The notes below the pieces were generated by a model that was not told the origin of the DNA, did not search any database, and worked only from the letters and a program-made list of their open reading frames with translations. Of a stretch of DNA of 11,167 nt, positions 6,385 through 11,167 are shown piece after piece. The position numbers were made by a program, and so were the translations under genes. The number at the start of each line of letters is the position of its first letter. The stretch's first letter is position 1. This DNA comes from an uncultured Flavobacteriales bacterium (GTDB lineage Bacteria > Bacteroidota > Bacteroidia > Flavobacteriales > UBA7430): contig CAJWJW010000028.1 of the NCBI GenBank assembly GCA_913041775.1, forward strand, positions 1 through 11,167, read 5' to 3'.

Positions 6385-8657
6385 CCTTTACTTAATTTAT
6401 TATGTGCATCGGCTACAGCCAAGGTGGTCATATTTACAATTTCTTTTACACTAGCTCCTAATTGCAAAATATGAATGGTTTTTTTAAGCCCTATTAAAAT
6501 AGGTCCTATTGTTTCGAAACCAGCCAATTCCTGCATTAACTTATAAGCAATATTCCCCGACTCTAGATTTGGGAATATGAGTACATTCACTTGTTTATTA
6601 GCTAAATCTGAGAAAGGGAATTTCTCTGCAAAAGCCTCTTTATTCATAGCGAAATTTGCTTGAACCTCTCCATCTACAGTTATATCTGGACGGTGTTTAC
6701 GTAAAATGCTGACAGCTTCTCTTACCTTAGTAGAGTTTACATCTTTGGTAGATCCAAAATTAGAATACGACAACATTGCCATGGTAGGCTTTATCCCCAT
6801 ACGTAGTACTGAGTCTGCCGTTAGCTCAGCAATGTCTGCTAGTTGCTCTGCATTAGGATTTACATTAATCGTAGTATCAGCAATAAAAACAGGTCCTTTA
6901 GCAGTCATAATCACATACAAACCGGCAACACGCTTTACGCCTTTTTCGGTTCCTACAATTTGTAATGCTGGCCTAATTGTTTCAGGATAATTTCTAGAAA
7001 ACCCAGAAATCATTGCATCCGCTTCTCCCAACTCAACCATCATAGAACCAAAATAATTACGCTCTCGCATAATTTTTCTAGCCTCGTATTGCGTATAGCC
7101 ATCTCGTCTTCTCTTTTCCCATAAAATATCACCAAAATGGTTGAGTTTATCTTGCATTTCATCTGACTTAGGATCAATAATACTCACACCTTCGAAATCG
7201 AAACCATGCTCGGCTATTAAAGCTTCAATCTTATCTATTCTACCTAATAAAATAGGTTCTCCAATGCCGTCATCTTTAATAATTTGAGCAGCCTTTAATA
7301 TGTTATAGTGATCTGCTTCGGCAAATACAACACGCTTAGGATTTAACTTGGCGCGAGTGGTAACGTTGCGCAATAATTTATTATCGCGTCCAACACGTTT
7401 ATTAAGCGATACTCTATACGCATCCCAATCCTTAATTGTTCCTGTAGCAACACCAGAATCTATAGCTGCTTTAGCTACTGCAGGTGCCACATATGAAATT
7501 AAACGTGGATCGTTTGGTTTTGGAATTATATAATCGGGTCCAAAAGTAATATTGGTTTCCCCATAGGTAATATTCACCTCTTCAGGAACCAATTCTTTAG
7601 TAAGGTCTGCAATCGCTTTTACAGCAGCGATTTTCATTTCCTCATTAATTTTTGTGGCTCTAACATCTAAGGCACCTCTAAAAATATAAGGAAAACCTAA
7701 AACATTGTTTACTTGGTTAGGGTAATCGGAACGGCCGGTAGCAAAGATGATATCTTTACGAGAAGCCATTGCTTTAGCATGCGAAATTTCGGGACTTGGG
7801 TTCGCCATAGCAAACACTATAGGTTCTGCCCCCATGGACTTCAGCATAGCTGGACTCACAACATTCCCTTTAGATAAGCCAACAAAAACATCAGCATCTA
7901 TCATGGCATCTTCAAGTGAGGTTAAATCTCTAGAAGATGCAAATTCTAATTTATGTCCAATTAAATTTTCTCTATCCGAACGGATAACTCCTTTACTATC
8001 GCACATAACGATATTTTCTAAACGAGCACCTAGAGAAACATAAAGCCTTGTACATGAAATGGCCGCTGCACCAGCACCGTTTACCACAATCTTAACCTCT
8101 GAAATCTCTTTCTCTACAATCTCCAAAGCATTTAATAAAGCTGCTGCAGAAATAATGGCTGTACCATGCTGATCATCGTGCATTACAGGAATATTTAATT
8201 CCTCCTTTAAACGACGTTCAATTTCAAAACATTCGGGTGCTTTTATATCCTCCAGATTAATCCCTCCAAATGTAGGGGCTATGGCTTTTACGGTTTTCAC
8301 AAAAGAGTCTACATCATTTACATCCATTTCGATATCGAACACGTCGATGTCTGCATAAATTTTAAACAATAACCCCTTCCCTTCCATCACTGGTTTAGAA
8401 GCTTCAGGGCCAATATCACCCAAGCCTAAAACGGCAGTACCGTTAGAGATTACTGCGACCAAATTACCTTTAGCTGTGTACTTATAAACGTCTTCTTTAT
8501 TTTCGGCAATCTTTAAGCAAGGCTCAGCGACACCTGGCGAGTATGCTAGTGATAAATCTCTTTGTGAATTAGTACTTTTTGTAGGTACTACTTCTATTTT
8601 CCCAGGTCTTCCTTCAGAGTGAAAATCTAGGGCTTCCTGTTTTCTAACCTTTATCAT
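6381..8657 (-). CDS. maeB: NADP-dependent malic enzyme, MaeB type with C-terminal phosphotransacetylase-like domain
   Basis: This enzyme oxidatively decarboxylates malate to pyruvate and CO2 with NADP reduction, supplying pyruvate and NADPH in the cytoplasm. Its 758 residues match the long hybrid class. The malic domain holds SLAYSPGVAEPC with the expected catalytic Tyr39 and KPVMEGKGLLFK with Lys94. GGINLEDIKAPECF carries the metal ligands Glu136 and Asp137, and HDDQHGTAI supplies Asp162. The Rossmann dinucleotide motif is VVNGAGAAAISC (GAGAAA near 194-199). GRSDYPNQVNNVLGFPYIF follows. From about residue 430 (NPKRVVFAEADH) to the end is a phosphotransacetylase-like domain (GSMMVELGEADAMISGFSR, FPNLESGNIAYKLMQ). 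In this class that domain is regulatory, sensing acetyl-CoA, rather than catalytic. NADP preference is inferred from the class, not from a residue I can read. The ATG at 8657 lies just below a probable promoter, and ruvA and sprA follow directly. Confidence 0.96.
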   Translation of the reverse strand: MIKVRKQEALDFHSEGRPGKIEVVPTKSTNSQRDLSLAYSPGVAEPCLKIAENKEDVYKYTAKGNLVAVISNGTAVLGLGDIGPEASKPVMEGKGLLFKIYADIDVFDIEMDVNDVDSFVKTVKAIAPTFGGINLEDIKAPECFEIERRLKEELNIPVMHDDQHGTAIISAAALLNALEIVEKEISEVKIVVNGAGAAAISCTRLYVSLGARLENIVMCDSKGVIRSDRENLIGHKLEFASSRDLTSLEDAMIDADVFVGLSKGNVVSPAMLKSMGAEPIVFAMANPSPEISHAKAMASRKDIIFATGRSDYPNQVNNVLGFPYIFRGALDVRATKINEEMKIAAVKAIADLTKELVPEEVNITYGETNITFGPDYIIPKPNDPRLISYVAPAVAKAAIDSGVATGTIKDWDAYRVSLNKRVGRDNKLLRNVTTRAKLNPKRVVFAEADHYNILKAAQIIKDDGIGEPILLGRIDKIEALIAEHGFDFEGVSIIDPKSDEMQDKLNHFGDILWEKRRRDGYTQYEARKIMRERNYFGSMMVELGEADAMISGFSRNYPETIRPALQIVGTEKGVKRVAGLYVIMTAKGPVFIADTTINVNPNAEQLADIAELTADSVLRMGIKPTMAMLSYSNFGSTKDVNSTKVREAVSILRKHRPDITVDGEVQANFAMNKEAFAEKFPFSDLANKQVNVLIFPNLESGNIAYKLMQELAGFETIGPILIGLKKTIHILQLGASVKEIVNMTTLAVADAHNKLSKG

Positions 8658-8680
8658 AGCGCATTTTTCTTATTAACTCA

Positions 8681-8688
8681 CAAATATA
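8681..8688 (-). promoter_or_regulatory. Probable maeB-ruvA-sprA promoter (-7 element TATATTTG)
   Basis: On the minus strand TATATTTG matches the Bacteroidota -7 consensus TAnnTTTG and ends 23 bases before the maeB ATG, giving a short leader. At the expected N19 spacing upstream there is GCAA rather than TTTG, and no TTG lies within two bases of that spacing. The promoter is therefore weak or depends on an activator. The right arm of a 7-bp inverted repeat occupies exactly that -33 position. Confidence 0.45.
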
Positions 8689-8707
8689 CAAAATTGAAAG
8701 GGTTTGC

Positions 8708-8737
8708 TTGCCCTTATAAACCAAAGTCTCAGGGCAA
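8708..8737. repeat. 7-bp inverted repeat upstream of the maeB promoter element
   Basis: TTGCCCT (8708-8714) and AGGGCAA (8731-8737) are perfect inverted copies separated by 16 bases, with centres 23 bp apart (about two helical turns). No T tract follows on either strand, so it does not look like a terminator. Because the promoter-proximal arm overlaps the -33 position of the presumed maeB promoter, it could be a dyad operator or a chance palindrome. Confidence 0.35.
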
Positions 8738-8776
8738 AAATCATTGAAGTAAAAACCAGTTATAGAAAGAGAAATA

Positions 8777-8804
8777 TGATGATTTAACTATTTGATGATT
8801 TAAC
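8777..8804. repeat. 12-bp tandem direct repeat in the recG-maeB gap
   Basis: TGATGATTTAAC occurs perfectly at 8777-8788 and again at 8793-8804, separated by TATT (period 16). The surrounding AT-rich sequence (AACAATTCAACAAAC and so on) looks like decayed copies of the same style. AT-rich 'gatgatttaa' stutters are, as I recall, common between genes in Flavobacteriia. No coding or structured RNA is apparent here. Confidence 0.6.
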
Positions 8805-8919
8805 AATTCAACAAACTTAAAATCAATAAATAAGACTATTTTTTTTTGGGAAACTTAAAGCACAAATAATCTATCAAATTAATTATTTTAAAATTGCGAT
8901 ACTTTAAATTATGACGGAT

Positions 8920-11031
8920 TTAACTAATAGTACTCCATTGCATTTTTGTGTGATGTGCACGCATATATTCTTTGTAAATAGGTCGGTTTACATCACTACT
9001 TAATTCAGGATCGCTCTCTAAAACCTCTATTACGATCTGTCGAGCGTATTGCAATATTTTTGAATCCTTACTTATATCGGCTAGCTTTAAATTTAGTAAG
9101 CCACTCTGACGAGTTCCCATAATATCACCGGGGCCTCTTAACTTTAAATCCACATCTGCAATTTCAAAACCATTTTGCGTTTGTACCATTGTTTTTAGCC
9201 TGGTTTTAGCATCCGCACTTAATTTATCGCCACTCATTAAAATACAAAACGACTGCTCAGCACCCCTTCCCACTCTACCTCTGAGCTGATGTAATTGTGA
9301 TAAACCAAATCGCTCAGCACTTTCTACAACCATTACAGAAGCATTGGGTACGTTTACACCTACTTCAATTACCGTAGTAGCTACCATAATATGCGTTTCG
9401 CCTTTTACAAAACGAGCCATTTCTGCTTCTTTATCTTCGGCCTTCATACGACCATGAACAACAGAAACCTGAAACTGAGGTTTCGGAAAGTGACGACTTA
9501 TACTCTCGTAACCATCAATTAAATCTTTGTAATCTAAGGTTTTACTATCCTCTATTAAAGGGTAAACAATATACACCTGTCTGCCTTTCTCAATTTCAGA
9601 CTTTAAAAAGTGAAACATCGACAATCGATGTTTATCCGTTTTATGAAAAGTAGTAATTGGTTTCCTTCCAGGCGGAAGCTCATCGATTAGAGATATATCT
9701 AAATCACCATAAACTGCCATTGCTAGAGTTCGGGGTATAGGAGTCGCAGTCATAACAAGCACATGTGGAGGTCTCGTGTTTTTCTTCCACATCTTAGAAC
9801 GTTGAGAAACCCCAAAACGATGTTGCTCATCTATTACGGCTAAGCCCAAATTTTGATACATCACCTTATCCTCTAAAAGAGCATGGGTACCTACTAAAAT
9901 ATCTAATTCACCAGACTCTAATTGGCTGTGAATTTCTCTTCGTCTAGCGACTTTTGTAGAACCTGTAAGCAATGCCATTTTCATACCCACAGCTTCTACC
10001 ATATCCTTGAGCCCCTGAAAATGCTGACTAGCTAAGATTTCTGTTGGTGCCATTAGGCAAGCCTGAAAGCCATTGTCTTTTGCAATTAACATAGCCATTA
10101 AAGCCACAATAGTTTTCCCGGAACCTACATCACCCTGAACCAAACGATTCATTTGTTTACCTGTCGCAACATCTAAACGGATTTCTTTTAAAACTCGTTT
10201 TTGAGCCCCGGTTAACTCAAAGGGTAATTGTTCTGTATAAAATGTATTAAAGTAATGGCCAACTTTGGTGAAAGGATACGACAAATAGGTTTCCTTTTTA
10301 TGTTGCTTTAACTTCATCATTGCCAACTGAAGGTAAAAAAACTCTTCAAATTTCAATCTTCTATGTGCTTGAGCCAATAGAATTTCTGACTTTGGGAAAT
10401 GAACATTTAGTAGCGCCTCTCTTTTAGAAATTAACTTGTATTCTTTTCTAATTTCTACTGATAATGTTTCTGGAATAAAAGAAAGTACCTGACCTAAAAG
10501 CTCGTGAATCAATTTTGAAATCCCTTTAGAGTGCAAAGACTTCAAACCTAATTTCTCGGTAGAAGCATAAATACCTTGCATAGCAGTAGTAAGTGATTTC
10601 TTGTGTGATTCTAGGGATTCAATTTCAGGATGAGAAACACTAAAAGTAGAATTATACAAGGTCGGTTTTCCAAAAACGACAATCTCTTCTCCAATATTAA
10701 TACTTTTCTTAACCCATGAGACTCCTTTAAACCAAACCAAGTCCATAGTATTTGAGGCATCTTGAAAAGTAGCTTTTAAACGCTTTTTTCTACCTATCCC
10801 TTCTTCTTTAACACGAATTATTTTCCCTACAATCTGCACATCAGCTAATTCTGCTCGAAGTTCTTCTATTGTATGAAAACGAGTTTTATCTATATATCTA
10901 AAAGGATAGAGTTCTAACAAATCGCGGTAACGGAAAACATGCAATTCTTTTTGCAAAACTTCAGCACGCATAGGCCCAACTCCTTTAAGGAATTCTATAG
11001 GGGTGTCGAGCATATGAGGATTTACAGCCAT
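8920..11031 (-). CDS. recG: ATP-dependent DNA helicase RecG
   Basis: RecG is a monomeric superfamily 2 translocase that remodels stalled replication forks and branched recombination intermediates. All parts are present in 703 residues. An N-terminal helical region contains PIEFLKGVGPMRAEVL. The OB-fold wedge domain (about 60-150, QIVGKIIRVKEEG to SVSHPEIE) splits the junction. The helicase core has Walker A GDVGSGKT (300-307), the Walker B box DEQHRFG (401-407), TATPIPRTLAM (428-438) and motif VI HQLRGRVGRG (581-590). Near the end, GFEIADVDLKLRGPGDIMGT with RQSG (621-644) is the TRG region that couples ATP hydrolysis to translocation. The chosen ATG at 11031 lies about 11 bases from the predicted transcription start. 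An internal ATG at residue 7 is the only other reasonable start. It is transcribed toward maeB but separated by 262 bases, so it is probably an independent unit. Confidence 0.98.
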   Translation of the reverse strand: MAVNPHMLDTPIEFLKGVGPMRAEVLQKELHVFRYRDLLELYPFRYIDKTRFHTIEELRAELADVQIVGKIIRVKEEGIGRKKRLKATFQDASNTMDLVWFKGVSWVKKSINIGEEIVVFGKPTLYNSTFSVSHPEIESLESHKKSLTTAMQGIYASTEKLGLKSLHSKGISKLIHELLGQVLSFIPETLSVEIRKEYKLISKREALLNVHFPKSEILLAQAHRRLKFEEFFYLQLAMMKLKQHKKETYLSYPFTKVGHYFNTFYTEQLPFELTGAQKRVLKEIRLDVATGKQMNRLVQGDVGSGKTIVALMAMLIAKDNGFQACLMAPTEILASQHFQGLKDMVEAVGMKMALLTGSTKVARRREIHSQLESGELDILVGTHALLEDKVMYQNLGLAVIDEQHRFGVSQRSKMWKKNTRPPHVLVMTATPIPRTLAMAVYGDLDISLIDELPPGRKPITTFHKTDKHRLSMFHFLKSEIEKGRQVYIVYPLIEDSKTLDYKDLIDGYESISRHFPKPQFQVSVVHGRMKAEDKEAEMARFVKGETHIMVATTVIEVGVNVPNASVMVVESAERFGLSQLHQLRGRVGRGAEQSFCILMSGDKLSADAKTRLKTMVQTQNGFEIADVDLKLRGPGDIMGTRQSGLLNLKLADISKDSKILQYARQIVIEVLESDPELSSDVNRPIYKEYMRAHHTKMQWSTIS

Positions 11032-11045
11032 CTAATTAATTTCTT

Positions 11046-11076
11046 CAAATGTAAGTTTTCAATCTGTGAGTGCAAA
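11046..11076 (-). promoter_or_regulatory. recG promoter, exact Bacteroidota consensus
   Basis: On the minus strand TTTG (11076-11073), 19 bases, then TACATTTG (11053-11046) match the Bacteroidota sigma-ABfr consensus TTTG-N19-TAnnTTTG at every fixed position. A run of T immediately upstream of the -33 TTTG could act like an UP element. Transcription should start near 11042, leaving a leader of only about ten bases before the recG ATG. Confidence 0.75.
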
Positions 11077-11099
11077 AAAAATGCAATAGCAAAACAACA

Positions 11100-11130
11100 A
11101 TTGATTATGAATAGATTTTTAGTAGATTTG
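11100..11130 (+). promoter_or_regulatory. Divergent plus-strand promoter
   Basis: ATTG (11100-11103), 19 bases, then TAGATTTG (11123-11130) fit TTTG-N19-TAnnTTTG with one mismatch in the -33 box. It points rightward, back to back with the recG promoter. An ATG at 11163 lies about 30 bases beyond the predicted start site. Confidence 0.5.
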
Positions 11131-11162
11131 GAATCAATATTCCCAATCAATCTATTTCTACT

Positions 11163-11167
11163 ATGGA
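11163..11167 (+). CDS. Possible first codons of a divergent gene cut by the window edge
   Basis: An ATG followed by GA lies downstream of the rightward promoter, with about 30 bases of leader and no strong Shine-Dalgarno sequence, as is usual in Bacteroidota. Only five bases are visible, so nothing can be said about the product. The true start could lie further right. Confidence 0.25.

Larger units (their letters stand above)
8658..8919. other. Intergenic region between recG and maeB
   Basis: This AT-rich spacer contains the maeB promoter element, the inverted repeat and the direct repeat listed separately, and a run of nine T (8839-8847). I found no hairpin plus T tract in the direction of recG transcription, so recG termination is unexplained. 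Read-through into maeB is possible. No small open frame with a convincing start was found. Confidence 0.6.

Noticed and set aside
6706..8043. Three plus-strand open frames of 61-98 codons
   Set aside because: They are antisense shadows within the intact maeB coding sequence.
8831..8850. Run of nine T as a possible intrinsic terminator
   Set aside because: No stable hairpin precedes it on the plus strand, and on the strand of recG it is an A run, so it cannot terminate recG as an intrinsic terminator.

Overview
The window reads as DNA of a Flavobacteriaceae-type member of the Bacteroidota. The evidence is the low-GC coding style, a SprA-family gliding/type IX secretion protein, promoters matching the Bacteroidota consensus TTTG-N19-TAnnTTTG, and poor Shine-Dalgarno signals. 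From about 601 to the right end it looks like ordinary chromosome. Four recognisable genes lie on the minus strand, in transcription order recG, maeB, ruvA, sprA. At the extreme right edge a divergent promoter and an ATG suggest the start of a plus-strand neighbour.

recG (11031-8920) is complete and has an exact-consensus promoter just upstream. A 262-base gap follows. It holds a 12-bp tandem direct repeat, an inverted repeat and a probable promoter for maeB. maeB (8657-6381), ruvA (6384-5803) and sprA (from 5802) are packed tightly: maeB and ruvA overlap by ATGA, and sprA starts with GTG immediately after the ruvA stop. This is a likely translationally coupled operon joining central carbon metabolism (malic enzyme), Holliday-junction binding (RuvA) and the outer-membrane channel of the type IX secretion system (SprA). 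The functions are unrelated, but I recall this order from other Flavobacteriia.

The left 600 bases do not fit. SprA is normal to about residue 1734 and then runs without a stop into 58 unrelated residues. These are only the antisense reading of a plus-strand fragment (about 240-592) of a beta-propeller (PD40/WD40-like) protein that is itself cut at both ends. Left of that, the minus strand of 1-208 has an open frame in a different base and codon style. Its N-terminus resembles a eukaryotic mitochondrial presequence. A 35-base imperfect palindrome sits exactly at the SprA/PD40 join. Bases 1-600 are therefore a mosaic of two or three unrelated pieces. A chimeric contig end is the simplest explanation, and a real rearrangement disrupting sprA is the alternative.

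I saw no tRNA, rRNA, CRISPR array, insertion sequence or convincing intrinsic terminator, and no clearly new biological system. The strongest points for a second look are the mosaic left end, its hairpin junction and the presequence-like frame.
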